Below are positions 35,794-44,574 of a stretch of 64,000 nt of DNA, piece by piece. Every line of letters begins with the position of its first letter. Within the stretch, counting starts at the first letter, position 1. Source of the DNA: Luteitalea sp. TBR-22 (GTDB lineage: Bacteria > Acidobacteriota > Vicinamibacteria > Vicinamibacterales > Vicinamibacteraceae); assembly GCF_016865485.1 (NCBI RefSeq), contig NZ_AP024452.1, forward strand, positions 248,001 through 312,000. Direction: 5' to 3'. The translations under genes were made by a program, and so were the position numbers. The notes beneath the pieces are model-generated. The model was not told where the DNA came from and ran no database searches. It saw only the letters and a program-made list of their open reading frames with translations.

Positions 35794-36813
35794 TTACCCG
35801 GCCAGCGGCGCGGCGTTGGTCCGGTGCGGGTCGAAGCGGGTGCCATCCCGCCAGATCGCATACAGGATGCCGGTCAACTTGCGCGCCAAGGCCACGACGG
35901 CGACCTGGCGCCCGCGCCGGTGCTGCACGGCGTCGACCCAGTCGCGGAGCGGCCCCGGCTTCAGCGTCCGTTTCGCGCAGTGCGCGGCCTGGACGAGGCA
36001 CCAGCGCAGGCTGCGGCTCCCCGCTTTGGTAATCCCCAGGTGACGCGTCCGCGCGCCACTCGAGTCCTGGCCGGGCACCAGCCCGACATACGCCTCCACC
36101 GCGTGCGCGCCGTCGAAGCGCGTGTGGTCGTCGAGCGCCGCCACAAACCGCACGGCGGTCACCGGGCCGACTCCGGGGACCGTCAGCAAGCGGCGCGCGA
36201 CCGGGTCGCCCGTGGCCCAGGCCGTCACCTCGCGGTCGGCGTCCGCGATGGCGGCATGCAGGTGCTCCAGCAGCTGCAGCTGCCGGGCCACGTAGCTCGG
36301 GAGGGGCTCGCCTACCGCGGCGCGGACGCGCGCCCCGAAGGTGTGCACGCTGCCACTCGCCAGCCGGCGGCCCTGCGTCCGCAGCCAGCCGCGCACGGTA
36401 TTGAGCAGGAGCGTGCGACTGCGCACCAGCCCGTCGCGCATGCCGCAGAGCGTCTTGGCCGCCCGCGCCTCGGCGCTCGGGATATGCACCGACGGCAGGT
36501 CGATGCGGCAGGACACCTCGCTGAGCACCTGCGCATCACGCCGGTCCGTCTTCATCCGGCGCGCCCCCACGCCCAGGGTCGGCGCCAGGGTCGCCGGCAC
36601 CACCCGCACCTCATGCCCGGCCGCCCGTGCCGCGTCGGCCACCCAGAAGGCCTCACTGCACGTCTCGACAATCACTCGGCTGCCGGGCCGCTCGCCCAGG
36701 TACCGCGGCACCTCGTGCGTCCGCAGCCGCCGCTCCTCGACGACGGTCCCGTCGGGCCGCCGCACGCAAATCTGGGATTCCCTTCCGCCGAGATCGATTG
36801 CAACATGGTCCAT
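35794..36813 (-). CDS. IS110-family DEDD transposase
   Basis: A 339-residue transposase. The N-terminal RuvC-like DEDD domain shows AIDLGGRESQICV with Asp7, VIVETCSEAFWV with the Glu, and KTDRRDAQVL with the Asp pair. The C-terminal Transposase_20 domain has LLTVPGVGPVTAVRFVAAL, VGLVPGQDSSG and GITKAGSRSLRWCLVQAA, including the Ser region used in strand exchange. Full length and uninterrupted, so the element may still be active. Gene start at ATG 36813. Confidence 0.95.
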   Translation of the reverse strand: MDHVAIDLGGRESQICVRRPDGTVVEERRLRTHEVPRYLGERPGSRVIVETCSEAFWVADAARAAGHEVRVVPATLAPTLGVGARRMKTDRRDAQVLSEVSCRIDLPSVHIPSAEARAAKTLCGMRDGLVRSRTLLLNTVRGWLRTQGRRLASGSVHTFGARVRAAVGEPLPSYVARQLQLLEHLHAAIADADREVTAWATGDPVARRLLTVPGVGPVTAVRFVAALDDHTRFDGAHAVEAYVGLVPGQDSSGARTRHLGITKAGSRSLRWCLVQAAHCAKRTLKPGPLRDWVDAVQHRRGRQVAVVALARKLTGILYAIWRDGTRFDPHRTNAAPLAG

Positions 36814-36884
36814 GGCTGGCTCCTCTCACTGTGTGCCTCGAGCACGTGTCAGTGTGAGCGACGGGCCTCCCGTCAGCTCGCGGG

Positions 36885-36899
36885 GGCCAGCCACTTCAT
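36885..36899 (-). repeat. Subterminal inverted repeat of the IS, right copy
   Basis: GGCCAGCCACTTCAT, exact reverse complement of 35536-35550, 71 bp upstream of the transposase start codon and 7 bp from the inferred end. Confidence 0.9.
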
Positions 36900-36906
36900 C
36901 CAATCT

Positions 36907-36921
36907 GTGTCCCACCGCGCC
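36907..36921 (+). repeat. Right part of the split REP palindrome
   Basis: GTGTCCCACCGCGCC. With 35523-35532 it restores a complete REP. A 12-base spacer then leads to a second REP in the opposite orientation. Confidence 0.8.
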
Positions 36922-36933
36922 GTGCACACCAAC

Positions 36934-36958
36934 GGCGGCGTGGGACACGCCGCCCTAC
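36934..36958 (-). repeat. REP palindrome, intact, paired with the split one
   Basis: On the minus strand: GTAG, arm GGCGGCGTG, loop TCC, arm CACGCCGCC, all pairs perfect. With the split REP it makes an inverted REP pair (GTAG ends outward), the layout of a REPIN or BIME. Confidence 0.85.
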
Positions 36959-36964
36959 CCTGAG

Positions 36965-36995
36965 AATGCCGCGATGCCGCGATGCCGGAATGTCG
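36965..36995 (+). repeat. Octamer repeat containing a 23-base dispersed repeat
   Basis: Three units of the type ATGCCGCG run into GGAATGTCG. The last 23 bases (36973-36995) are identical to 56407-56429 and 22 of 23 match the inverted copy at 56577-56599. Confidence 0.85.
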
Positions 36996-37123
36996 GGGGC
37001 TGGTGAAGCCTCCGGCCGTCGTGGTACGCGGACTTCGTTGCCTGGCGACGATGGGCGGCGCGTGGCCGAAGGCCCGCGCCCCTGAATTTCGAATTTCAAA
37101 CTTCAGATTGCCACCACGGGTGC

Positions 37124-38353
37124 TCACGCCGCGCGCGTGGCCACCCGTGGTGAGCGGCGGCGCCAGGCAGTGAAGCGCCGCCACGTCAGCGCCAGGCCGG
37201 TCCAGGCCAGCACCACCGCGCCCGCCGACACCAGCATCGCAACCGTCTGGCCGATCAGGCCGTAGTACTCGCCGGTGTGCACGAAGCGCATCCACGTGCG
37301 CCACTGGCGGCCGCGGCTCTGCGCCTCGAACCCTTCCCACTTCTTCGTCGCGCCAGTCGCCCGATCGAGCGTCAATGTGCCGCGCTTCTGCGGCTGCGCG
37401 CCGGTGCCCGTGTCGACGCTCACCTGGACGACGGGATCGGACGGTCGCGGTAGCCGGGCGCTGATGATCGTCCAGTCGGCGGTGTGTGCCTCGGCCCTGG
37501 CGACGAGCGCGCCGAGCGTCAGTCCGGGCGTCGCGTCCGCCATGGCTGGCGCCTCGTGCTGCTCGCGCCCGCCCTCGGGCCCCGGGCGCCGCTCACCGCC
37601 GTCGGGACCGCCCGGCCGCGGCGGGCCACCCTCGCCGGGCCGCTGCGGCCCGCCCTGGGGCGGCGCCTCGCCGGCCATCCGGAACGTCAGGTCGCTGGCC
37701 CACGGGTAGCCGATCACCGCCCCCGACCAGACGATCACCGCCAGCGGCACGAGGCTCCAGTAGCCGATCACGTGGTGCCAGTTGAAGTCGCGCGCCTTGC
37801 CCGACAGGCCGCCACGGAACCAGAGCACCTGCCGGAACTGCGTCCACGTCCAGGTGCGCGGCCACCACAGGTAGAAGCCGCTCATCACGATGAACAGGAA
37901 CACGAGGTTGCTCACGCCGGTGACCATCTTGCCCGTCGCACGACCGGCGTCCTTCAGCGCCAGCCAGCGGTGCCACTCCATCGTCGAGCGGAAGAAGGCA
38001 CGCGCCGAGGCCGAGCCGGTGCCGAGCACCTCCCCCGTGTAGGCGTGGAGGAATACCGAGCCCTCGCGCCCGAAGCTCACTTCCACCGGCGCATCGGCCG
38101 CATTGCGCAGAGTGACCGAGGCGGGGGCGCCGGCGCCGTGGGCGGCCCGCGCCTTCTCGACGATCCGCTCGATCGGGAGCCGCGGCTGGCCCGGGGTGGC
38201 CGGCGCGCCGTGATAACCGTCGGCCCAGCGGGTGATCTGCTTCTCGTAGGCGAGCAGGACGCCGGTGACCGACATCAGCACGACCACGAGTCCGGCGGAG
38301 ACACCCGCGCAGAGGTGCAGCCAGAACACGACTCGACGAAGCGGCAACGTCAT
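37124..38353 (-). CDS. PepSY-associated TM protein (PepSY_TM family)
   Basis: A 409-residue inner-membrane protein with about four transmembrane helices: HLCAGVSAGLVVVLMSVTGV near 13-35, two in the middle (SNLVFLFIVMSGFYLWW, and YWSLVPLAVIVWSGAVIGY near 195-215), and one near the C-terminus. EWHRWL and FNWHHVIGYW carry His residues that could bind heme, as in related ferric-siderophore reductases. A Pro/Gly-rich insertion of about 40 residues (near 228-268) interrupts the periplasmic part. A second PepSY-like segment lies before the last helix. No TonB receptor or siderophore gene adjoins. Confidence 0.88.
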   Translation of the reverse strand: MTLPLRRVVFWLHLCAGVSAGLVVVLMSVTGVLLAYEKQITRWADGYHGAPATPGQPRLPIERIVEKARAAHGAGAPASVTLRNAADAPVEVSFGREGSVFLHAYTGEVLGTGSASARAFFRSTMEWHRWLALKDAGRATGKMVTGVSNLVFLFIVMSGFYLWWPRTWTWTQFRQVLWFRGGLSGKARDFNWHHVIGYWSLVPLAVIVWSGAVIGYPWASDLTFRMAGEAPPQGGPQRPGEGGPPRPGGPDGGERRPGPEGGREQHEAPAMADATPGLTLGALVARAEAHTADWTIISARLPRPSDPVVQVSVDTGTGAQPQKRGTLTLDRATGATKKWEGFEAQSRGRQWRTWMRFVHTGEYYGLIGQTVAMLVSAGAVVLAWTGLALTWRRFTAWRRRSPRVATRAA

Positions 38354-38499
38354 GCCCCGACACTACGCGCGCCAGGGGTGGCGGTTCAAGGAAACGGCGG
38401 GTCGTCGCCGTTTCTTCACGGGCGTGCCACAGACGTGCCGCCAGTCCGGGGCGGGATGCACCCCGAAGGCGGAGTTCTCTCGTATGTCACTGAGGACCA

Positions 38500-39504
38500 A
38501 TGCGCCAGACGCTGCTCACGACCCTCCCTGCCGTGCTCCTCGCGGCCCTCGTCCTTGCCGTGCCTGCCTCGTCGCAGACGCAGTCCCCCGTGCCCCCGCC
38601 GGCCGCCGCCAGGCCGCCGTCCGACCTCGATGCACTGATGGCGCGGGTGCTCGCCAACCGCGACCAGTCGTGGCGCCGCCTGCAGGAGTACCTGCTGGCC
38701 GAGCGCGAGACGTTCCGCCTCGTGGGCCCCGACGGCCGGCCACTGGTCGGGGTGGACAAGGAGTTCCTGTGGGTGGCCCGCGAGGGGCGCGCCGTGAGAA
38801 GCCCGGTGCGGGTCAATGGCGTGGCGATCGGCGAGGAGACCCGTCGCCAGGCCGAGGCCGACTGGCAGAAGTCCGAGGACGAGCGCGCGGACAGGGCGAG
38901 CCGCCGGGCCGCGGCACCCGAGGCCACGCCACGGGATGTCGAGGCCGCCGTGCGCAGCGGCGAGCCGCGCTTCATCTCGGAGGTGCAGATCCTGCGCTTC
39001 CGCTTCGAGCCCGGCAACTACTTCTTCGCGGGGCGCGAGCGGCTCGCGGGGCGCGAGGTCCTGCGCGTCGAGTACTACCCGAAGCGGCTCTTCGCCGACG
39101 ACTTCGAGGAGGGGCGGCGCGAGCGCAAGGCCGAGGCTGACTCTGGCGGCAAGCAGCGCAGCGTCAGCCTCGACGCCGAGGAGCGCCTCGAGCAGGCCAT
39201 GAACAAGGTCTCGCTGGTCACACTGTGGGTCGATCCGGCGGTGGATCAGATCGTCAGGTACACGTTCGACAACGTCGACTTCAACTTCCTTCCCGGCCGC
39301 GCGCTCGTGCGCGTCGACACGGCCACGGCGACGATGACAATGGGGCAGCCGTTCCCCGGCGTGTGGCTGCCGGAGTCGCTGGCCGTGGAGGGCGCGATCA
39401 CGCTGGCCACCGGCACCTACCGCGCCGAGTACGCCCGGCGCTTCAGCGACTACCGGCAGGCCGACGTGCAGGTGCGCTTCCGCGTGAAGGACGACGACAA
39501 GTGA
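38500..39504 (+). CDS. Exported protein of unknown function, possibly LolA/LolB-like fold
   Basis: A 334-residue secreted protein. Signal peptide MRQTLLTTLPAVLLAALVLA to about residue 26. The body has alternating beta segments (LLAERETFRLVG, ISEVQILRFRFEPGNYFFAG, REVLRVEYYPKRLF, VVDQIVRYTFDNVDFNFL), resembling outer-membrane lipoprotein-sorting or regulator-like sheets, with a helical charged linker near 110-150. No catalytic motif. Its TGA overlaps the GTG of the next gene, an Omp85-type barrel, so the two proteins probably work together at the outer membrane. Confidence 0.65.
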   Translation: MRQTLLTTLPAVLLAALVLAVPASSQTQSPVPPPAAARPPSDLDALMARVLANRDQSWRRLQEYLLAERETFRLVGPDGRPLVGVDKEFLWVAREGRAVRSPVRVNGVAIGEETRRQAEADWQKSEDERADRASRRAAAPEATPRDVEAAVRSGEPRFISEVQILRFRFEPGNYFFAGRERLAGREVLRVEYYPKRLFADDFEEGRRERKAEADSGGKQRSVSLDAEERLEQAMNKVSLVTLWVDPAVDQIVRYTFDNVDFNFLPGRALVRVDTATATMTMGQPFPGVWLPESLAVEGAITLATGTYRAEYARRFSDYRQADVQVRFRVKDDDK

Positions 39505-40847
39505 TCCGGCGGATCGCCAGACTCGCGCTCGTCGCGGGCGTCCTCGCCGTGGCGCTGCCTGTCGCCCTGCGGGCACAGGTGCCATTCGTGGTGGAGGAGG
39601 TTCGGGTCCACGGCAACCACTCGACGCCCGACGAGGAAGTGCTCCGCCTGGCTGCCATCACGGTTGGCGTGGCCCTCGAGCCCGGAGCCGTGGAGGCCGC
39701 GCGCCTCCGCCTCGAGCGCAGCGGCCGGTTCTCGAGCGTCGAGATCCGGCAGCGCAGCCGCTACATCGACGACCCCTCGCGCGTCGCGCTGGTGATCCTC
39801 GTCGCCGAGCTGGCATCGGTGCGTCCTGCCGTCGACGCGGGCGTGCCCGCGATCCCCGGCGTGTTCGGTCGTCTGCGCAGCCAGGCGATGTTCCTGCCGA
39901 TCCTGAGCCTCGACGACGGATACGGGTTCACGTACGGCGTGCGCACCTCACTGGTCGGTGGGAAGCGCTCGACGACGCGCGTGTCGATCCCGGCCTCGTG
40001 GGGCGGCACGCGACAGCTTGCCGTCGAGGCCGATCACACCTTCACGCGGGCGCGTTCGACGGCCGGCGATGCCGCGACCCGCGACAGCGGGCTGGTCTCC
40101 CGCGGGCTGACGCGCGTCCGCGGTGCGGCAGGCCTGTGGCGGCAGGAGCACCCCTATTTCGAGCAGGGGCAGTACCGCCGCTACGTCGACGGCGAGATGG
40201 CGTGGCGACCGAGGCCGATGTTCGGCGTCGGTGCAATGGCCGGCACGGCTGCGGTGTCGTTCGGTGAGGTGGACGACCAGATGACGTCCGGCGGCCTGTT
40301 CGCCGAGCTCGACACGCGCCGCGATCCGCTGTTCCCACGCAACGCCGTGTACGCGCGCAGCAGCTGGCAACGCGTCGGCTTCGCGCATCCGGAGCGCTCC
40401 GGCGTGCCCGACGGCACCCGATCGCGGTGGCGACACGACCTGCGCGCGTACGCCGGCGTGATCGGGCAGCTGGTGATCGCGGCCCGCGTGCAGGCCGAGT
40501 TCGCGGACGCGCCATTGCCGGCATACGCCAAGCCCATCCTCGGTGGGGCCGACACGCTGCGCGGCGTCCGCGCCGGCTACGCGGTCGGCGACAACCAGTG
40601 GGCAGGCACCGTGGAGGCTCGGCTGCCGATCACGTCGGTGCTGCGCCAGGCGCGGCTCGGCATCGTCGGCTTCTACGACACGGGCGCGACGTGGGACCAC
40701 GGCCAGCGCTGGCAGGATGTCGAGCGGATCGAGGGTGTAGGAGGGGGCATGTTCCTGGTCACGCCAGTCCTGCAGTTCCAGTTGTCGGTGGCGCGCGGTC
40801 TCGGCATCGGCACCCGCGTGCATGCGAGTACGGGCGTGAGCTTCTGA
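39501..40847 (+). CDS. Omp85/BamA-TamA-type outer-membrane protein with one POTRA domain
   Basis: A 448-residue outer-membrane barrel. After a signal peptide (to about residue 25) comes one POTRA domain (VPFVVEEVRVHGNHSTPDEEV to about 100), then a beta barrel with the LRGVRAGYAVGDNQW motif, matching the LRGY/F-type loop of Omp85 proteins, and a final strand ending in SF. Single-POTRA members are smaller than BamA and serve secretion or lipid transport. GTG start overlaps the preceding stop (GTGA). The stop codon lies inside the CTGAGCC repeat array. Confidence 0.82.
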   Translation: MIRRIARLALVAGVLAVALPVALRAQVPFVVEEVRVHGNHSTPDEEVLRLAAITVGVALEPGAVEAARLRLERSGRFSSVEIRQRSRYIDDPSRVALVILVAELASVRPAVDAGVPAIPGVFGRLRSQAMFLPILSLDDGYGFTYGVRTSLVGGKRSTTRVSIPASWGGTRQLAVEADHTFTRARSTAGDAATRDSGLVSRGLTRVRGAAGLWRQEHPYFEQGQYRRYVDGEMAWRPRPMFGVGAMAGTAAVSFGEVDDQMTSGGLFAELDTRRDPLFPRNAVYARSSWQRVGFAHPERSGVPDGTRSRWRHDLRAYAGVIGQLVIAARVQAEFADAPLPAYAKPILGGADTLRGVRAGYAVGDNQWAGTVEARLPITSVLRQARLGIVGFYDTGATWDHGQRWQDVERIEGVGGGMFLVTPVLQFQLSVARGLGIGTRVHASTGVSF

Positions 40848-40891
40848 GCCCTGAGCTTCTGAGCCCTGAGCCCTGAGCCCTGAGCCCTGAG
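40836..40891 (+). repeat. CTGAGCC heptad array overlapping the stop codon
   Basis: Units of seven or eight bases: two CTGAGCTT-like units alternating with CTGAGCC, then four CTGAGCC. The TGA stop at 40845-40847 is part of a unit, so the array begins inside the last codons of the Omp85 gene. Confidence 0.92.
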
Positions 40892-40932
40892 TCGTAGGCC
40901 GCGCGCCCTGAGCCTGCGGTAGCATCTCCCCC

Positions 40933-41223
40933 ATGACGGCTGCGGAACTGCGCACCCTTCAGGAACCACCCGCCGGGCTTCCGCAGGAACTCGTCGCGCT
41001 GTGGCAGGACGCGCGCGACGACTGGCACGGCGCCCATGCCACGGTGCAGGACCTCGAGACACGGGACGCCGCCTGGGTACATGCCTACCTCCACCGCAAG
41101 GAAGGCGACGCGTCCAACGCGCGGTACTGGTACACCCGCGCCGACCGGCCGGTCTTCCGCGGGTCGCTCCACGAGGAGTGGGACGCGATCGTGACCGCAT
41201 TGCTGGCGCACGGCGAGACGTAG
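40933..41223 (+). CDS. Small conserved-looking protein of unknown function
   Basis: A 96-residue cytosolic protein without signal or membrane segment. The centre, WHGAHATVQDLETRDAAWVH followed by AYLHRKEGDASNARYWYTRA, has conserved-looking Trp, His and Tyr residues that I have seen in small uncharacterised proteins annotated only as hypothetical. The stop is 3 bp before the next start, so it is probably co-transcribed with the phosphodiesterase gene. No function is proposed. Confidence 0.7.
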   Translation: MTAAELRTLQEPPAGLPQELVALWQDARDDWHGAHATVQDLETRDAAWVHAYLHRKEGDASNARYWYTRADRPVFRGSLHEEWDAIVTALLAHGET

Positions 41224-41226
41224 CCG

Positions 41227-43134
41227 ATGCGCCGCCTGGTTGGCCCGGGTTGGGCGCTGATCCTCCCGCTCGCCATCGTCGCCATTCCCGCCCTGGCGCC
41301 GGCTCGCCAGCCCGAGGCCCGGCAGGGCCGCGTGATCCTCGTCAGCCTCGACGGCATGGGCACGCAGCTGTTCCGCGAGGATCCCGTCAGCCAGGAATTG
41401 CAGGCGCTCCGTGCGCTCCGGGCCCGCGGCGTGATGGCCGAGGGCCTCGTGTCGCACATGCCGAGCACCACCGCCAACACGCATGCGGCCCTCTGGACCG
41501 GTGCCTGGGGCGACGTGAACGGCATCACGTCCAACGAGATGCCGCTCGCGCCTCGGTCGGCGCACCCGGTCGCCGAGCACGTCTCCGGCTATCGGTCCGA
41601 GGGACTGCGCGCCGAACCGCTGTGGATCGCGGCGGCGCGGCAGGGCGTCCGGACGGTGGCCCAACAGGCCACACAGGTGTATCCCCTGCGCGCCGAGACG
41701 ACCGGCGCCGGGCTCGCCCAGCCGCCCACCATCCTGCACGGCTACCAGGCGCCGGTGGTGGCGCCTGCCCGTTGGCTCGGGGGCGACGACATGGCGCGCG
41801 TACCGTGCGACCGCGATGACCCGCCGGATGCCGGCGTGTGCCTGGCCTGGAGGGCGGGTCCCGTGTCCTTCCGCGCCGCCCTCACGACGGCAGCGGAGGG
41901 CACGCGGCAGCTCGTCGTCAGGGTCGATGGCCACCCGCGGCACGTCGTCGTCGGCCAGGCTCCGACGGAACAGGCCCTGCCGCGAGGTCGGGCCCTGGCG
42001 CGCCATTTCAGTGACGGCCTGCTCGTGGACCTGCCCGGACAGCCGCCGGTGATGGCGTACTTCCGGCTGTTCGAGATCAGCCCCGATGCCTCGTCACTGG
42101 TGTTGTTCCAGTCGGTGCTGCAGGAGGCCGTCTACGCAACGGGCGAGCCGGTCGCGCGGGCCGACGCCATCGCGTTCCTCGAGGCTGCCGGCGGGTTCGT
42201 GGGCAACGGCAAGGGCGAGCCGTGGGAGCGGCCCGGGGTGAGCGGGCGCCCCTTCGGCATGGGCGGCGACGGCACGCGTGAGCGTCGGTACCTCGAGACG
42301 CTCGAACTCGGCATGCGGCAGACGATCCGGCACGCCGCGTTCCTGTGGCAGCGACACAGGCCACGTCTCCTGGTGGGCTACGTCAGCATGCCCGACGAGC
42401 TCGACCACGCGTGGCTGGGGCAGGCGCGGCAGGACGCGCGCTACGACCAGTGGCGGCGCTGGGGCTACCAGCTCGTCGACCGCGCCGTGGAGACGTACGT
42501 CGGCCTGCTGGAGGCAGGTGACCACATCGTGTTCGTCAGCGATCACGGCATGGCGGCGGTCACGCACGAACTCCGGGTCAACCAGCTGCTGCGCGACGCG
42601 GGCCTGGTCGCCCTCGATGCGAGCGGCCGGGTCGATGCCGCGAGGTCGCAGGTGCTCTTCGGTCGCAACTGCTTCCTCGTGCACACCGACGAGTGGAAGG
42701 GCGGCGTCGTGCCGGCCACGCGCAAGCGCGCCGTCATCGAGAAGACCATCGCGGTGCTGACGTCGGCACGCCCGCCGCAGGGCGCCGCGCCGATCGTGAG
42801 CGGGGTGTACGCCACCGACGCGGAGCGCGCGAGACTCGGGTTCGGTGGACCCAACGGGCACGACGCCTGCATCGACGTGCGTCCCGGCTACATGGTGTCC
42901 ACCTCGACGGACGGGGGACCGATCGTGAGGACCAGGGCGCGCCCGACGGGCGAGCACGGGTTCCTGCCCACACGACCGGACATGCTGGGCATCCTGATTG
43001 CCGCCGGCCCGCGATTGCCGCACGGAGGCACGTGGCCGCGCCAGCGGGCCATCGACGTCGCGCCCCTGGTGAGTGACCTTCTGGACATCAGCCCGCCGCG
43101 CGATGCGCGGGGCCGGTCACCCCTTCAGCGGTGA
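41227..43134 (+). CDS. Alkaline phosphatase-superfamily phosphodiesterase/nucleotide pyrophosphatase, exported
   Basis: A 635-residue periplasmic hydrolase with a signal peptide of about 27 residues. Metal and nucleophile motifs of the type I phosphodiesterase family are present: VSLDGMG with Asp42, MPSTTANTHAALWTG with the Thr nucleophile near 81-82, PDELDHAW, and VSDHGMAAV. A large insert (about 190-330) separates the two halves of the metal site, as in other bacterial homologues. It would cleave phosphodiesters or pyrophosphates on nucleotides or lipids; the substrate is unknown. Probably in an operon with the small gene before it. Confidence 0.88.
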   Translation: MRRLVGPGWALILPLAIVAIPALAPARQPEARQGRVILVSLDGMGTQLFREDPVSQELQALRALRARGVMAEGLVSHMPSTTANTHAALWTGAWGDVNGITSNEMPLAPRSAHPVAEHVSGYRSEGLRAEPLWIAAARQGVRTVAQQATQVYPLRAETTGAGLAQPPTILHGYQAPVVAPARWLGGDDMARVPCDRDDPPDAGVCLAWRAGPVSFRAALTTAAEGTRQLVVRVDGHPRHVVVGQAPTEQALPRGRALARHFSDGLLVDLPGQPPVMAYFRLFEISPDASSLVLFQSVLQEAVYATGEPVARADAIAFLEAAGGFVGNGKGEPWERPGVSGRPFGMGGDGTRERRYLETLELGMRQTIRHAAFLWQRHRPRLLVGYVSMPDELDHAWLGQARQDARYDQWRRWGYQLVDRAVETYVGLLEAGDHIVFVSDHGMAAVTHELRVNQLLRDAGLVALDASGRVDAARSQVLFGRNCFLVHTDEWKGGVVPATRKRAVIEKTIAVLTSARPPQGAAPIVSGVYATDAERARLGFGGPNGHDACIDVRPGYMVSTSTDGGPIVRTRARPTGEHGFLPTRPDMLGILIAAGPRLPHGGTWPRQRAIDVAPLVSDLLDISPPRDARGRSPLQR

Positions 43135-43225
43135 TCCTTGTCGGCCGTCATCCTTCTGCCGTCGGCCTTCGACGCTCCCTCGCCCTCCCACCTTCGGCAT
43201 TCCGGCATGCGGCGTCGCGGCACGG

Positions 43226-44551
43226 TCACGATGCCGGTCGCAGTGCCACCTTCCCGACCGTCGCGTTCGGCGCGTCGACGACGGCGCCGTAGACCAGCTG
43301 ACGCAACGTCATGTGCGCGTCCGAACCGGCCGCCGGCAGCAACTGCGTCATGAACACCACCACGAGCTTCTCGACCGGGTCGACCCAGAACTTGGTGTGG
43401 TAGGCGCCGCCCCACCCGTATTCGCCGACCGAGCCGGGGCGGCCGGAGCGGCCCACGTGCTCGGTGATCTCGAAGCCGAGTCCGAAGCCGAAGTTGCCGT
43501 TGGAATACAGGGCGCCGACGTGGTTGGACGTCATCAGCTCGACGGTCTTCGGGCTCAGCAGCCGCGCCCCGTCGAGCGTGCCGCCATTGAGCAGCATCTG
43601 CAGGAAGCGCGCGTAATCGGAGGCAGTCGACACCAGGCCGGCACCGCCCGAGTACGACTTGCGCGGTCCGTTCACGTAGTGGCCCTGGCCCATGCCCGGC
43701 TCCGGCGCGCGCTCCAGCGAGCCGCCGGCCTTCGGCATCGAGTACACCGTCGCGAGACGGTCGGCCTTGGCGGGATCGACGTAGAACTGCGTGTCACCCA
43801 TCTTGAGCGGCTCGAAGATGCGCGTGCGCATGAAGTCGGCGAGCGTGAGCCCGCTGGCCTTCTCCACGACCACCCCGAGGATGTCGGTGTTGAAGCCGTA
43901 CACGTACTTGTCGCCCGGCTGCGAGTCCATCGGCAGCTTCGCCAGGCGGTCGATGGTGGCGGCGATCGGCTCGTCCTTGTCGGCGAAGTACCAGCCGATC
44001 ACGCCGCCGGCCCGGTAGTCGGCCTCGAACGGGTTGCCGTTGCCGTACGAGATGCCCGCGGTGTGCGTGAGCAGGTGACGGATCGTGATGGGCCGCGCCG
44101 CGGGCGCCGTGCCCGCCGTGCCGGCACTGGGCGCCCCGGTGGCGGGCGGCACCACGACCGTCGTCTTCGCGAACGACGGGATGAACCGCGACACCGGGTC
44201 GTCGAGGTGGACCTTGCCTTCCTCGACCAGCATCATGACGGCGACACTGGTGATCGCCTTGCTCATCGAGGCGATGCGGAAGAGCGTGTCGGTGGTCATC
44301 GCGACGTTCTTCTCGACGTCGCGCTTGCCGGCGGCCTCGTGGTACACGACCTTGCCGTTGCGCGCCACGAGCGTCACCGTCCCGGCGACGCGGCCCTGGT
44401 CGACCAGGGCCCGCATCGTGGAGCTGATGCGCGCCAGCCGATCGCCGGCCATCCCGACCTGTTCCGGCGCCCCTGCCGGCAGGCCCTGCGCCGTGGCAAG
44501 GCCCGCCACGAGCACCCACGTCACCAACGACAGCACACCCTTCCGGACCAT
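43226..44551 (-). CDS. Serine hydrolase of the class C beta-lactamase family, exported
   Basis: A 441-residue penicillin-binding-protein-like hydrolase. Signal peptide to about residue 22. SMSK at 95-98 is the SxxK motif with the nucleophile; a Tyr in YVYGFN stands for the YxN motif; HTAGISYG and a C-terminal HTKFW complete the site. Similar proteins are esterases or peptidases more often than true beta-lactamases, so no resistance is claimed. The ATG at 44551 has GGAG 6 bases upstream; an earlier ATG at 44578 overlaps the stop of the HD gene. Confidence 0.9.
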   Translation of the reverse strand: MVRKGVLSLVTWVLVAGLATAQGLPAGAPEQVGMAGDRLARISSTMRALVDQGRVAGTVTLVARNGKVVYHEAAGKRDVEKNVAMTTDTLFRIASMSKAITSVAVMMLVEEGKVHLDDPVSRFIPSFAKTTVVVPPATGAPSAGTAGTAPAARPITIRHLLTHTAGISYGNGNPFEADYRAGGVIGWYFADKDEPIAATIDRLAKLPMDSQPGDKYVYGFNTDILGVVVEKASGLTLADFMRTRIFEPLKMGDTQFYVDPAKADRLATVYSMPKAGGSLERAPEPGMGQGHYVNGPRKSYSGGAGLVSTASDYARFLQMLLNGGTLDGARLLSPKTVELMTSNHVGALYSNGNFGFGLGFEITEHVGRSGRPGSVGEYGWGGAYHTKFWVDPVEKLVVVFMTQLLPAAGSDAHMTLRQLVYGAVVDAPNATVGKVALRPAS

Positions 44552-44574
44552 CGACTTCTCCAGGGACAAGGCGG

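Larger units (their letters stand above)
35533..36906 (-). mobile_element. IS110/IS1111-type insertion sequence inserted in a REP element
   Basis: The ends are inferred from the split REP palindrome: removing these 1374 bp rejoins it without loss or duplication. Perfect 15-bp inverted repeats lie just inside both ends (35536-35550 and 36885-36899), 3 bases from the left end and 7 from the right. Subterminal repeats, no target duplication, a single DEDD transposase and a longer non-coding segment downstream of the transposase (261 bp against 93 bp) are all traits of the IS1111 branch. Insertion into REP sequences is known for this family. End positions could shift by a base or two. Confidence 0.82.

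Noticed and set aside
43226-44551. Antibiotic-resistance beta-lactamase
   Set aside because: Only the SxxK fold family is supported; most exported relatives are esterases or peptidases, and nothing shows a drug as substrate.
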